Below, in pieces: positions 23,018 to 36,677 of a DNA stretch of 64,000 bases (position 1 is its first letter; each line of letters opens with the position of its first letter). The position numbers were made by a program, and so were the translations under genes. The DNA is taken from assembly GCA_024516155.1 (NCBI GenBank), contig JAJJXM010000051.1:248001-312000 (forward strand), in the 5' to 3' direction. The stretch is from Pyronema omphalodes. Lineage: Eukaryota > Ascomycota > Pezizomycetes > Pezizales > Pyronemataceae. Under the pieces are notes generated by a model, which worked only from the letters and a program-made list of their open reading frames with translations, had not been told where the DNA came from and did no database searches.

Positions 23018-23272
23018 CTTGAGCTCCCGGAAGCTCGTGCGCAAATGAGGATAGAATCTAAATGATAGGAAGGCTAATGGGGGGATTCTATAGGAACGAA
23101 ATTCTTGGTTTTTGCAGAACCACATCAACCGAATATTGATGTGGTTTGTAGAAGGATTTATGAGCTCTATGCAGATTATGTCATGAAGAACCCATTCTAC
23201 CAGATTGAGATGCCGATCAGATGTGAGAGCTTTGACAGGCATCTTATGGCGTATATCAAGCCTAAGCAGTAA
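22742..23272 (+). CDS. TRS23: TRAPP complex subunit Trs23 (TRAPPC4)
   Basis: Longin-like core subunit of the TRAPP tethering complexes, which act as exchange factors for Ypt1/Rab1 in ER-Golgi traffic. Exons are 22742-22970 and 23094-23272, giving 135 residues. The start has the longin strand (MVILSILILNKAGGLIYQRD). SNDYLVLAGTFHGVHAITS and FQTLTGTKFLVF across the splice junction, then YELYADYVMKNPFYQIEMPI and CESFDRHL, are the family hallmarks. It lacks the PDZ-like insertion seen in longer orthologues. The intron (22971-23093) carries a 29-G homopolymer. Confidence 0.93.
22987..23015 (+). repeat. Poly-G tract (29 G) inside the TRS23 intron
   Basis: Uninterrupted run of 29 G on the coding strand, 16 nt from the 5' splice site. 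It would be transcribed as G-rich RNA in the pre-mRNA. Confidence 0.9.
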
Positions 23273-23689
23273 ACGGGGAGAGTTGCGAGGCAGTAATGGC
23301 AAGATCGGAAGACTAATTATGGAATGATGGCATGAAATGGAAATGAATTGCGCTTGTATATACCGCGTTGCTAAGTACATAGATTATTGGTACTGGAGTT
23401 ATGGGAGTCATTGAATTTGTATTCTACAGAGCTAGCGCATCAGGCTCCGCCATGAAGTATTATAAAGCCAGGATAACATTTGCAGGAGAGATCTTTCTGC
23501 ACCCGCCTTGCAAATAGATACAAGACTTAATTCTTCAGTATCTAAGACTATCAAAACCATGCGCTATGCTCATTACATCGCTGGAATTGAGGTAATCTAC
23601 ATCAGTGTAAAAAGATATCTCGACCCTATGTACCTTCCGTATGCCAACGGTAAGGCTCTCAGCCACCACCAGAAGTTCATTAAACCAGT
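23273..23689. other. Intergenic region between convergent TRS23 and RPN10
   Basis: Two 3' UTRs; nothing else seen. Confidence 0.6.
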
Positions 23690-24740
23690 TTATGCAATAT
23701 CCATCTTGTCGTCATCCTTGTCGTCCTGTTTGTCGTCCTTTAATAGTGGCGTGTTCTCGTCCTCTTCCTTGACGCTATCTAGGTTGCTGGAACCCTCTCC
23801 AGCAGCCTTCTTTTCAGCCTCCTCCCTCTCCTTCTCGGCCTTTGCCACTCGTGCCTTCTCGTCCTCCATAGACATCCGTAGTGCCAAAGCCAACTCAGGA
23901 TCGAGACTGGGGTCGAAGCCGAACTCAAATCCACTAGATCCCTCACCAGAGGTACCTCCATCAGCACCAGCCGCACCACCCTCCGACATCCCTGTCTCTC
24001 CCAAGATCGGTGTAGCAAGAAGGCGGTCGGACAAAAGCTGCGGTCCGGGGGGTATGGTGACCATATGTGAGTTATCGTTTGAGTTGATGGCCTCAATGAA
24101 AGCCTGAAGCTTCTGTGTGTTGTCCGACTCAACTTCTCCAAAGTTGACAAAGTCTACTGCGACGTTGTTCTTCTTCATCTTCTTTGCTAGCTTGACGAGG
24201 GTCTTTTCGTCCTCTGCGATTGGGGAACCGACGAATACGATGATGCGCTGGCGCTGTAGCTTGTTCTGTCTGTGCTTGAGGGCAAGCTATATCCATTATC
24301 AGCCTTGTTGTTCTCAGCAACGTAGTACCGGTATGAGCGCTTTACGTACTCCCGCAACCTGGATTCCAGTCGCTAAATGAGCCTCTCCCTTAATCTTGGT
24401 GTCGTGCAATCCCGTCAAAATCTTTCCGTAGTCGGTAGTCAACGTAACCAGAACTTCAGGACCCTTTCCACCCATTGTCATAAGACCGACGGAGGACTCG
24501 GGGTTAGCTTGTGTCTTTGCTGAGTAGAGAAGAGAAACGGCGTCGGCTTGAGCTTCGAAACGGGTAGGACTAAAAGGTGATTGTTAGAAGCTATAAATGA
24601 TATTTAGAACATTTCCAAAGCGTACAGGTAGTCCCCATTGCGACTGCTCTCGCTGTTATCGACCCTGGGAGCTGTTAGCTGTGAAATCTTGAGCAGTAAA
24701 TTGTGAAGACGAACACAATCATGGTAGCTTCTAAGACCAT
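23690..24740 (-). CDS. RPN10: 26S proteasome regulatory subunit Rpn10
   Basis: Ubiquitin receptor of the proteasome regulatory particle, 293 residues. Exons are 24740-24715, 24664-24626, 24569-24350 and 24286-23690. An N-terminal VWA domain spans roughly residues 1-190 ([54 protein letters not shown]). One ubiquitin-interacting motif follows at about 224-240 ([15 protein letters not shown]), and then an acidic/lysine tail. Two very short 5' exons (26 and 39 nt) were needed to restore the conserved N-terminus. A CACGTG lies about 190 nt upstream (24932-24937). Confidence 0.95.
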
Positions 24741-25368
24741 TTTGGCTGCCGGATTTTGTGGATATGTTGAGAGGTACGGTGCGGCTTGAGGGTATAACGA
24801 AACAGAATGTATCGGCGATGGTCGTTAGTTGATGCTTTGATGATGACGGTTTCGACGAAGCTGTTGAAGCTGTAACCAAGCGCGAGAGGCAGCGGTGGTT
24901 TCCATCTGCTACCCGGCTTGGGTAGGACACTCACGTGATGGCGCGCAACAGAGGGTTAGGTATAATCATGCATTCAAAGCTTCCCCGAAGCTTAGAATAG
25001 GTCCACTATCTATTTTGATAGCTCGGAATCGCTAAAACTTCGTGCACATATACACATTTTACATTTAAATTTCTTCTTGTTATCCTTCGTGTCCTTTTCT
25101 TGTCACAGACAATCTTTTTGCCATCGTAACAACTTCGTCTATTCCATAGCTTTATGGATTTTTTATTCTCACTCATGTATGTCTATCGGCTCCTTTTCTC
25201 AAATGGGCCCATAAAAATCAAATTAACAATTTTGGAGAAAATGCTAGAGCTATTTTGGTACTAAATATAGAAAACCTTCCCATTAGGAAAAACCAAACTT
25301 TTATATTCTATCCAAACCCCAAACGCCATATATTTTTATACAATGAAGACCCATTACCAGCCATTATT
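24741..25368. promoter_or_regulatory. RPN10 upstream region and 3' region of the Faf1-like gene
   Basis: Contains the palindrome CACGTG at 24932-24937 next to GATGGCGCGC. The rest is AT-rich with no coding signal. Confidence 0.4.
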
Positions 25369-26536
25369 TTACTTTCTCTTTCCACCCTTCTTGGAACCTC
25401 CCGTTTTCCTGCCCACAATATCACCAATATCCTTCTTGGACAAAACCAAAGCACCACCCTTCCACTTACCCACACTAGCATCACCAACACCACCAGTTCT
25501 AGTCCTAACCTTCTTAACCTTCCTCTCCTTCTCCAACACAACACCAGCCTCCTTCGCTTCCCTTCTCCTCTTCTTCTCTTTATCCGTCTTCTTCGCCTCA
25601 ATCCCCTGCTTCATCCTCATCCCCATTTTCTGCTCAATCTTCTTTCCCCCCAGCGCCTCAATACGGAGCTGCTGAGCCTTCAACCTCTGAGCTCCAGTAG
25701 CTTCCAGGGATCCAGAATCCTTATCCAACAAATGAGATTCCGCCAATAACCTCTGCAACGCAAGATCATTATGTAGATTCTCCTGTTCATTATCTTCTTC
25801 CGCATCTTCCTGTTTTCCTCCCTTCTTTGATTTCTTAGTCGTGGAAGTTTCCGTAGTCTCAGGTTTAATCGCGCTCTTCTATTACACCCCCAATGTTATC
25901 AGCACTCATTCCCCTTCCCAAAAAAGAAGAAGTCTTGGGGAATTAAAGATCAATATCCCATACCATAAACGCCCTCAACCCCTTCTTAGCTTCCTTAATA
26001 CTCGGGACCAAATCCCTAGAATCATTATGCACAACCTCCAAAACCTGTTCCTCCTCATCACTATCCTCATCCTCCTCCTCCTCATCATCATCATGATAAG
26101 AATCCTCAACATCCGACCCTTCGTCAATAGCGGTAGATTTCCGCTTTTTGGAAGTAGAGGAAGAGGAAGATGTGGTGACGGGAACTACTGGTGCAACTTC
26201 AATCGCTTCGAATCGACTCTCGAAATGGCGACGGAAGATTTCCATCGGGTCTATAGATGGGGTGGTGGCATCGTTTGAGGCATCGTTGGAGGAAGTGGTT
26301 GCAGCTGGCGCTGGGGCTGCGGTGGTTGCGGATGAGGATGAGGGGGAGGAGGACAAGGAGGAGGAAGGGCGCTTTGTGGTAGATTTGGCGGGGGTGGGTT
26401 TGGCGGGAGTGGATTTTGCGGGTTTGGCGGGGGTGGACTTCGAAGGTTTCGAAGGTTTCGAGGATTTGTCGGACTTCGAGGACTGGTTGGACTTCGTCAA
26501 GCTTTTACTAGGGGTTACTGAGATCTTAGATGGCAT
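25369..26536 (-). CDS. FAF1: Faf1-like 40S ribosome assembly factor (FSAF1 family)
   Basis: Probable small-subunit processome factor of the yeast Faf1/human C1orf131 (FSAF1) family, 360 residues. Exons are 26536-25964 and 25878-25369, with an 85-nt intron (GTATGG donor, AATAG acceptor). The N-terminal half is a low-complexity Lys/Ser/Pro/Thr region (STPAKPAKSTPAKP), then the short conserved RRHFESRFEAIEV block, then an acidic stretch (DDDEEEEDEDSDEEE). The C-terminal half is basic and helical and ends with VGKWKGGALVLSKKDIGDI and a GGSKKGGKRK tail; this VGKxKGGxLxLS block is the family hallmark. In yeast Faf1 binds Krr1, whose gene is 9 kb away. Assignment rests mainly on the C-terminal motif. 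Confidence 0.78.
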
Positions 26537-27331
26537 TTTTGAAAAGATGTTGTTGAAGGTTAGTATATTTCGTGAATCCTGAAACTTTTGTTGGCGAATC
26601 TCAGTTCTGCGTATGTATGTACCGTACGAAGACCGCGAAATTTTGGGCGTGGAATTCACTGGTCTCGTTCGTCTGGGTCGCGTTTTTCTGCGCGGCGCTA
26701 AGCTGCCTGCCTGCTCAGTGCTGTGCTCTAAAAGTTTTGCGGGGAGGGACTTTGCCGGATAAGTTCGCCGGACGGGATGCAAGAACCATTCACATGGGTT
26801 TGGCTTAACTTCGGCATGACGAAAGTTTTTCGAGAAAAACAAGACAAACAAGACACGACAAGCGAGGAACAAGCGAGATAAATTTGGGATAAATTGATAA
26901 ATCGATAAATGGGATAAATCCCGAGGATCTGGAAATATTTACGAGATATTTACGGATTTTTATATATATCTCTGCGAATACCTCTGAGAGTACAACCCAT
27001 TTCATCCACCATACGTCTACCGCCATCACTACCACTGCCACCACTACAAATACCGCTACTACAACTGCTACCGTTGTAATTCATCTTACACTCATCTCAT
27101 CTAGAAAGACTCAAGGAAAATGAGAAGGAAGGAAAAGAGAAAGCCAAAAAAAAAAAGACAAAAAAAAAACACCATGATATCCACGCGGCAAGCCTCAGCA
27201 AGGAAAAATACACATAAACCGACAAAAGCCTCCACCACCCATAAACCAGGTGGACATCAAAAAAAAAAAGTTAAAAAAACCACAACCCAGCCCAACCCAT
27301 GATACAAATCCAGGACACCAACACCAACACT
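26537..27331. other. Intergenic region upstream of the Faf1-like gene
   Basis: Contains GATAAAT repeats near 26880-26920 and A-rich sequence at 27120-27290. No supported gene; open frames here encode only Lys/Thr-rich low-complexity strings. Confidence 0.55.
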
Positions 27332-28595
27332 TTATGCAATGCCGAGGTATAATTTACTCCTCTCGTAAACAAAGAAGCTTGTTCTGTATGACTCGTGTTA
27401 ATTTCGCAATCGTTAATTTGAGGAATCAAGAAAAACTTACGCAACCATGGGAATCACTTTCGCATAGCCGATCGACAAGCCGACAAAGAAACCTCTTACA
27501 CCATTCTCCCGGAAAATTCTGGCTGCAGTTTCTGCTATTCCTGGGAACCTAGCTTCACCAATAGCTCCTCCTACTTGCATTCTTCTTCTGATAACTTCCA
27601 GCGGGTAACTAGCTGTCTGTCCTGCCATTCCCGCAAGACCACCACTTGCAAGCTCGGCTGTAACCCATAGAACAGGCTTTCCGCTCTTTGTAGTTCCTTC
27701 TTTCGTGTAACCATGTTTTCGTAGCCAGTCTCCCGAGATATCGTGCATCAAGAAGGAGATTCCAGCGTATGGGAACATGCCGAGTAAGGTAGGGGTGAAT
27801 CCTCGGTAAAAGTTGGTTAATCCACCAATCACAGGGTATGATGTAAGACGCTCGTGATAAATATTTCGGCATAATTCTCGAAGGCCGTGACGATGGTCTT
27901 TTCGAGTTTCGAACGCAAGCCGTACTCGGATCATTTCAAGGGGATATGTGAAAAAGACCGAGGTCACACCTAGAACTTGTTATCTTCCTGTTTGCTGAAG
28001 TTATGCTCTCCCGCGCAACCATACCTGCTAATGAACCCGCTGCGAACCGTCGCCATGATTCCTCTTGCTGTGCGTTCTTAATAAGAATTCCTCGGATCTG
28101 CTCGTATGCGACGAACTTTATGGCTGCGTAGGGGAAGATTCGAAATAATGTTACTGAGTGCCCGCGAAAGAGACCTGCTACTCCTTCACTTCGTCGGATA
28201 TCCCCAACAGCAGCAAACACTCCGTACCAACTTCCGGCGTACTTGATAAACTGGGGATTCGAGGCTTGGAATAGAATCTTTACTCGGTCTAAGGGCGCAA
28301 TAAGGGTTTTTGCCTAATTCAGTAAGTGAGCACGCAGTCAAAGATTTCATCATGAGAGCAAGCACGAGCGGCGAAGACGGCGGTAACTTACAGCGCACCC
28401 TGCTAAACCCCCGGCCAGTCCACTACGGAGAACATAGTCCAGCGACTGCTTGTCATGAGTCTTTATACTGAGAGGCGTCTGGTGGCACCGCGCTGATGCT
28501 ATCGAGGAAACATTGTTGTCTGGAGCTTGGGACGGTGGAACGGCGACGTTTGACGGGTCGTGGCCGCGGAGTGTTGTGGCTTCAGGCATACCCAT
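27332..28595 (-). CDS. LEU5: Mitochondrial coenzyme A carrier (Leu5/SLC25A42-like)
   Basis: Mitochondrial carrier family protein of 357 residues, most similar to yeast Leu5, which brings CoA (or a precursor) into the matrix. Exons are 28595-28392, 28313-28025, 27969-27441 and 27383-27332. All three repeats keep the P-x-[DE]-x-x-[KR] signature: PLDRVK, PLEMIR and PLEVIR. Subfamily blocks include [50 protein letters not shown] and [15 protein letters not shown]. The last exon encodes only the end of helix six ([16 protein letters not shown]), with a CATACAG acceptor. The N-terminal 50 residues are poorly conserved. It diverges from ARP3. Confidence 0.9.
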
Positions 28596-29459
28596 CCGAC
28601 AGAACTTGAGCTCTACTGGGGGAGATCTGTTTGCAGCAGATGGGCAAGGGGCGGATATAGGACGTTAGAGCGTGTGGGCGCGATGAGCTGTATATAAAGG
28701 GAATCTAGATACACAAAGGACTTTTGGTGTCGAGACTGTGGGGGAGTTTTAGCTCACGGATCAATCCGCTCCTGACTTGCAAGTTGCTGAGTGATATCGC
28801 GGGGAAAACGTCATGCTAGTACCCACGGCTATGTTTCGTATTCGTTTATAGCGTGCCATGGATAGCCGTCGGTGGAGACAGACGAGAGGGCGTGGCGACG
28901 GGTGGAAATGGGCATGCTGTAATGGTTAGTAAGAGAGTTGGAAACTGTTTGAATTATTCAGATATTATTTATAAAAAATGCAAAATGCAGAAATTAAAAT
29001 ACATAAAAATACACAAAAGATAAAAAAAAACAAACATCACATTCCTCCCTATATGTATGCACAACTCCTAACACACACACACACATGCCCAATGCGATGC
29101 ATGAGATGCCCGAGTGACAGCCGAAGATGCTGCCGTTGTTGCTGACCTCATTCACCCACTCACTCCCCTCCCAGTGACCCCCCCCCCCCAAGGCCCCCAG
29201 GTCCATCCCCACGCTCCAGCTGCTCGCCCCCCCCCCCCCCCCCCCCCTGTAAAACCCGTGACCTAGCCCGTGGGAGCCTCCCGAGTCGCGCAGCGCAGCC
29301 ACCCCTAACATCCCCCCCCCCCCCTCCCCGCCTAATCGGACTGCACTAGCCACCCAGCCGTTCTATCGAAAGAGAGCTCACCACACCACGTCCGTTATCA
29401 TCAATACACCTCTACACAGCTCTCCATCTATCCCGCGACACCCCAAAACTACCACCGCC
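28596..29459. promoter_or_regulatory. Divergent region LEU5/ARP3 with poly-C tracts
   Basis: 864 bp with C homopolymers at 29178-29189 (12), 29227-29247 (21) and 29312-29324 (13), and a short CA repeat at 29071-29086. The poly-C runs lie within 300 bp upstream of the ARP3 ATG. No gene seen. Confidence 0.6.
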
Positions 29460-31142
29460 ATGGCCCATCAAAATCCGGCCGTTGTCATGGACAAGTAAGC
29501 TAGTTCCACTGCTATTCCGCTGTATCTCGACTGCAACACCTTACTGACAGCTCCACGACAGCGGTACCGGCTACTCAAAATTGGGTTTGTAAATCCATCA
29601 TAACACAACTCCAATGGACCCACCTAACGTTTTCAAGGATTCGCCGGTAACGACTCGCCCTCATTCGTTATTCCCACCACCATCGCAACCAAGAGCAAAA
29701 ACGACGCTCCCAACACCCAGGGCCCACCTGTCCCCAACAAGCCTCGTGGTCTGAGCGCAAAGGATGGACAGACAGATCTGGATTACTTGATTGGAGACGA
29801 GGCCGAAGCTGTAAGAGGACTGGGTACGCGTGTCTGAATTCCAGAGCTAGAAATTGTGGAGGGCTCGACCTCGTTGGAGCTATGGTTGGATTTGGGTTAC
29901 TGATGAATTGAATCAGGGTACGATCTCTACAACCCTGTGAGGCACGGTCAGGTCGAAAACTGGGTATGGGCTATAGTTACCGCGTCGGAGAATTCATAGC
30001 TGATCGGCTTGGTAGGATCACATGGAGCGTTTCTGGCAAAGTTCCATGTTCCAGTACTTGCGCGTTGAGCCGGAAGATCATTATTTCCTGCTCACTGAAC
30101 CTGTATGTATTTATGCGCGCGTATCTAGGAAGCTCGCTAATCGTCATAGCCGTTGAACCCGCCTGAGGCCCGCGAGAACACCGCCGAAATCATGTTTGAA
30201 ACTTTCAACTGCGCGGGTCTATACATTGGTGTACAGGCTGTATTGGCTCTTGCCGCAAGTTTTACATTGAACAACCTCGCCGATCAGCCTTTGACAGGAA
30301 CTGTCATTGACTCCGGTGATGGTGTTACCCACGTCATTCCCGTTGTAAGCTTCCCAAAGCACATTTCCAGCCAGCTACAATGAAGCTAAGCTTTCAATTT
30401 CTCTAGGCCGAAGGTTACGTCATTGGTTCTTCCATCAAGTCAATTCCCATCGCCGGTAGAGAAATCACTTCGTTCGTACACAACATGCTCCGTGAGCGTG
30501 GAGAGCAAATTACCACCAAGAACGCTGCCAAGATTAAAGAGGAGCTCTGTTACGTCTGTCCTGATATCAGAAAGGAATTTATGCGCTTCGACCGTGAGCC
30601 AGAGAGATTCCAGAAGTACACTGTGGACCGTGGACGTGGATTGACAGCGGAGATTGATGTTGGATACGAACGTTTCTTGGCTCCCGAGATTTTCTTCAAC
30701 CCCGAGATCTGCTCTAGCGACTTCTTGACGCCTCTACCTAACATCGTTGACGGTGTCATTCAGTCTGCACCCATCGATGTCCGAAGAGGTCTCTACAAGG
30801 TTCGTAGCTTCGCTTCAACCATATGCTACATAATACTAATAGAATTTTTAGAACATTGTCCTTTCCGGTGGTTCGACATTGTACCAGAACTTTGGTCGTC
30901 GTCTGCAGCGTAGTGTTAAGGATCTTGTCAACCAGCGTTTAGTTGCTAAGGGTGGTACGGCGGATTCTTTGGAGGTCCGCGTTATTTCCTACAACAGACA
31001 GCGATACGCACCATGGTACGGAGGAAGTTTCTTGGCATCGACGCCAGGATTTACTCGTAGCTGTCACACCAAAGCGGAGTATGATGAGATTGGACCTTCC
31101 ATCGTCAGACGATTTGATCTTTTGACTGGTCCGGGAATGTAA
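29460..31142 (+). CDS. ARP3: Actin-related protein 3 (Arp2/3 complex)
   Basis: Arp3, one of the two actin-like subunits of the Arp2/3 nucleator of branched actin at endocytic patches, 418 residues. Eight exons: 29460-29494, 29562-29584, 29638-29823, 29917-29963, 30016-30102, 30150-30344, 30407-30799 and 30852-31142. Actin-fold nucleotide-binding loops are present: [30 protein letters not shown] and [18 protein letters not shown]. Arp3-specific blocks are [15 protein letters not shown] and [15 protein letters not shown]. The second exon is only 23 nt. All junctions keep frame and the total is 419 codons including stop. Confidence 0.96.
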
Positions 31143-31613
31143 AGCAAAGTAGTAGATGATATAATGATACCTCCTCGATAGTTAAGTATAGGTTTTAGAG
31201 GGAAAAATAACAATGTTTATTATTTGGCGTGGATACCGTTAATGGGGGATTTTGTATTGTGGCGAATTAGTGCTTCCAGCGGAGCTTGTTTTTTAGAATC
31301 CACACTATGAACGATACAATTTTTTCGTAAAAGCTTAAAATAATTCCTCGTCTGTGCTCTGGTGTGGACGTATGTAAGGCGTCCTTCGAGTGAGGTACAT
31401 TTCTATTTAATCACAGTTTATCACCACTCTAATCAATTCCATCCAAAAGAAAAAAGAAAAAATCAAAATTGCTTGTTCTTCCAGTTCTTCATATTCTCCA
31501 TAGCTACAATAAAATTACAGTAAAATAACACCCAAAAAAATGCACCACGCTTTTTTTTCCCCTCAGCCATCTATATCTCCTATATCTTCCGCACCTCCTA
31601 CATCATCAACCGC
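31143..31613. other. Intergenic region between convergent ARP3 and KRE33
   Basis: Two 3' UTRs; AT-rich; nothing else recognised. Confidence 0.6.
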
Positions 31614-34600
31614 TTACCGCTTACCCTTCTTCGGCTTCTTATTCTTCGACAGCTTACTCATTTCCTCTTCATAGATCTCGGCAGCAGTTTCTCCGGCTTT
31701 CCGTTTCGTTGTAGATTTTGATTTAACGGATACTACTGTTGATTTGCCTTCTTTATTTTTACCCAGTACTACATCGCGGATCTGTTTTTCGGCTGATGAC
31801 CAGTCTGCGCCTTCTTTGGGGAGTTCATATCTGTTAGGGGTTATTAGTATCATATTCCAACTAGTGCCAAAAAAAAAACTTACCTGCTCAAATCCAACTC
31901 CCCAATCAACTCCTTCTTAAGTTCCCTCAACTTCAGATCCTCAATAGCCTCCTTTCCAGCCTTTTCCAATTCCTCCTGGAGATCGCCTTCCACGGCCTTA
32001 AACTCCGTCTCCTCATCTTCCTGGTCGAATACCTCCTCCTTCCTGACACCTCTTGCTTCCTGTGGTAAAGTTTCCTCTACCGCAGCCGCAAGAAGTCCCC
32101 GGAATGCTGTTGCAACTTTCCGCATAATCTTCTGGAACATAGAAAGGACCTGGGGTACTGAGACACCTAGTTCCTTCTCTAGACCCTCTAGAGTTTTACG
32201 TTGGAGACCAATGGCCATTAATACTGCTTCCTGGACGGGGGAGATGGAGATAAGGGATTTGACGCGGCCGGTGAAGTAAAGATTGGCGATTAAAGGGACC
32301 ATGTCAAGGATGACATGGTAGTCTAGCATGTTATCTGCGTAAGATTCTAGTCGTTTGAGATCGAAGGGGGATAATAGTTCGTCCAAGGTTTCTTTGGTGA
32401 GTTGTTTAGGCTCCTCGTTTGCTAGTTTTGCACCAGCTTTGGCACTTTCTAGAACTAGGAGGGGGGTCATGTAACCGAATTTTCGGAATTCATAGGAAAG
32501 AAGCTCTAGGAAACGTCGACGGAAGTCAATGGAATAGGCTCCTAGCCAGCTTGAGTCCTTGCCGGAAAGTGTTCTTAGCATAACGCAGGAATGTTCGCCG
32601 GTTAATTCGGTGGCGGTTTGTCGGAGGTATACTGGGACGAAATTGGACTTTTTCCAGAATTTATGAAGAGAGTCGGTGAGACCGTAAGAGACACCGACGT
32701 AGTCGAGAAGATCGGGACGCTTCTCGTTCAAGCGGAGGAAGAGAGGTGGTAAAGTCTTCAGATCACGGACTTTAATGTTCTCGGTTGCTAATTGGCTGTT
32801 CTCAATCTCCTCATCGGTAACCCGGGTAATGGTGTCGTTGATGTAGTTGTTCTCCTCCTCAAGGGATGTAAACTTGCCCTCGTAGAAATCAATCAACAAG
32901 TCAAGAGCACGCTTTCCGTATCCCATTCCAACGTAGTCGGGGTTGGTGGCAATGCGGACTACACGAGCTCCGGAGAGACCGGCGAATTCGTGGTCCTGGA
33001 ATTGCTGGGAGACGAGCCAGGGAATCATGTCACCGTCCTCACGCTTTCCTCTGCTAAGAGAAGCCTGAACGGACTGCTTGGAGATCTGTCCTTCCAACGC
33101 AACCTGGATGACAACGAGAGGGTCAGGAAGCTCCTTGCGGGTGGGGTCCTGAGGAGGGAGGAGGACGAAGAGCTGATGAGCAGGGGCATCAGACATAAGC
33201 TGAAGGTCGTTAGGAGAGTTCTTGTAGTGAGAGGCGACGTAGAGAGCCATCATTTTCTGGAGGAAGCGCTCAGAAGCAGGGTGGTAGCAAAAGAGGGTAT
33301 CACGGCAGACATAGACAAGCTCGCATTTGTCGGGGGAGGGAGTTCCAGTGATAGCCTTGCGCTTGGGGGGGAGGGTTGCATCGAGACAGAGAAGGTTGTT
33401 GAGCCACTTCTCAACAGGATCGCCAGGAGCGTAACGAATAGGCTCTTCCAAAACGGACTCACGAAGAGTACGTCCTCCGATCGAGCTGGTCTCAGTGGCC
33501 TTAGAGTCCTTGCCGGTACGATCAATAGCGGTTCCTTCGGTAGCAATCTTGGCAACTCCGCGGGATTGATCACGAAGCTGCTGAATGAGCTTCAAGGAAA
33601 GAGATCTTCCAGTTCCTTCGTATCCGTTGATAGTGGAGGCCATGAAGACGAGGTATGGTCCCATGAGCTTCTTGACCAATGGCAAGGGAATGGCGGCAGC
33701 TTCATCGATAATCACCAACTCGGCCTGGCCAAGGACATGAGCATCCTGAGGTTGGATGTACTGGATGGTCTGTCTGTGGGCACGGTGGATGTTGACTCTG
33801 ACGATGGCCTTGTTGAAGGCAGGGTTGGTGGACTGAATAATGTCATAGTCTTGGTGGTCGACGTATCCGAGAGCATCAAATCCTTTGAAGACGAATTCGA
33901 AGAGAGTCTTCAAGTTCTCTGGCGAAGGAGAGGTGATGAAAATGTTCGAGTATCCGTGGGCAACGGCGGCGGCAATTGCAATTCCAAGAGCGGCAGATTT
34001 ACCACGTCCACGACCGGCAGTGAGAGTGACTGTGCTACGGAGGGTTTTCTCCTCAATAGCATCGATGAAGGTCATGACGGCCTTAGCCTGGTCAACAGTC
34101 TTGGTGATCTCAACCAATGAGCCTGCAGGCTGAACCTCCGCCAAACTCTCCTTCAACTCAATTAATTCCTTTTGCTCGGGGCGGAGAGCCTCGTCAGCGC
34201 TCGAGATGGGAGGAAGGGCCTGAACGTTTCTTCCACCAGAGACGGAAGAGAGAACATTCAACTCATCATCAACAACCAGACAGTTTGCGCAGTCCTTCAA
34301 GGACAAAATAAAGCGCTCATTGAATCTGGCAACAACATCTCCATGTGCCTCGGTTCTGTAGCGAGAGTGAACGTCCATGGACATGGTGTAGAGCTGCTTC
34401 AAACTGGTCATGTTCTTGAGAAGAAGAATGACAATTCCACCTCCCTCGACGGTCTCGATAGTTCTAGCGAGCAAATTGGGAGTAAGAGCCTCGAAGTCCT
34501 GCAGAATACACATTCCGTAGGTGTTACCCAAAATCTTCTCGGTCTCCTTGTAGTAGACATAGCGAATGTTGGTGAGCGAAAGGAAAAGCTCAAAGGGGTC

Positions 34601-34985
34601 CTCGGTGTTGGCTTCACGGATTCCGCGCTTGATTTCCTTCTTGATTTTGGTTTCGCGCTTCTTGCGGTGGGAGGTGAATCCAAGAAGCTCCTTCTTGTAT
34701 GCCCAGAGGACCGACTTGTTCTGCTTGGGGTCGGCGGATCCGAGGATATAGTGCAAGTTTACGATGACCTCCTTGCCCTTGTCACCGACGACAACGAAGA
34801 AAGACCGCTTCTTCTCCTATGGAGCTGTTAGCAGCTATCAGAGAGGTAGAATCGAGACAGGTTTTCGTACCTGAACACCATTGCGAATGAGGTCGGGAAT
34901 GCGTTTATCACTGGGAGAAGTTAGCCGATGACCCAATGGACCTGGGCGACAAAATTAAAATTACTTACACCGCTTTCTTGACCAT
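31614..34985 (-). CDS. KRE33: RNA cytidine acetyltransferase Kre33/NAT10
   Basis: ATP-dependent acetyltransferase that makes N4-acetylcytidine in 18S rRNA and some tRNAs and is part of the SSU processome, 1068 residues. Exons are 34985-34969, 34910-34871, 34816-31884 and 31830-31614. The start MVKKAVDKRIPDLIRNGVQ is typical. The RecD-like helicase module has a Walker A (AGRGRGKS, about residues 286-293) and a DEAA Walker B (VIIDEAAAIP). The GNAT module carries VVRIATNPDYVGMGYGKRAL, the acetyl-CoA-binding loop. The C-terminal tail is lysine-rich (KKPKKGKR). The two 5' exons of 17 and 40 nt restore the conserved N-terminus. It diverges from KRR1. Confidence 0.97.
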
Positions 34986-35369
34986 TTTGAAGATATCGCC
35001 GTTCAGTTGGATATTCCGGTGGTGAAGGATTCGCGAACTTTTTTTTTGAGCCGCGACTATCGATATCGTCTTGGCAATTGGGCGCGCTGCACCTCACGCG
35101 CGCCTTGTTACTTTCGGCAGCTCCACCACATTACACTAACTTCATCAAGACTCATTCTCATCTAATCACGTGTATGCGGCTAAAACGTATGCCAAGATAG
35201 ATATAGCGCGAAGCGATAAAGTTTTCTGTCAAAATTCGATGCGTCCCGCCGTCTCACTCTCTTCCTCCATCACCACCAACCAACAGCTTCTCGCTTTTGT
35301 GCTCGTCAATTGTTTTTCAGCGTCGCATATCTACACACCTGCATATATAAATCTTAGTACCCTGCAATA
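34986..35369. promoter_or_regulatory. Bidirectional promoter KRE33/KRR1
   Basis: Only 384 bp separate the two ATGs. It contains a perfect inverted repeat GGCGCGC (35081-35087) and GCGCGCC (35098-35104) with a 10-nt loop, and the palindrome CACGTG at 35167-35172. CACGTG is the binding site of bHLH factors such as Cbf1. A TATATAAAT lies just upstream of KRR1 (35345-35353). Confidence 0.55.

Positions 35370-36677
<1,308 letters not shown>

Noticed and set aside
32792..34120. 442-codon open frame on the + strand
   Set aside because: It is antisense to the middle of KRE33, has no family resemblance, and long antisense frames arise from codon bias of a conserved gene.
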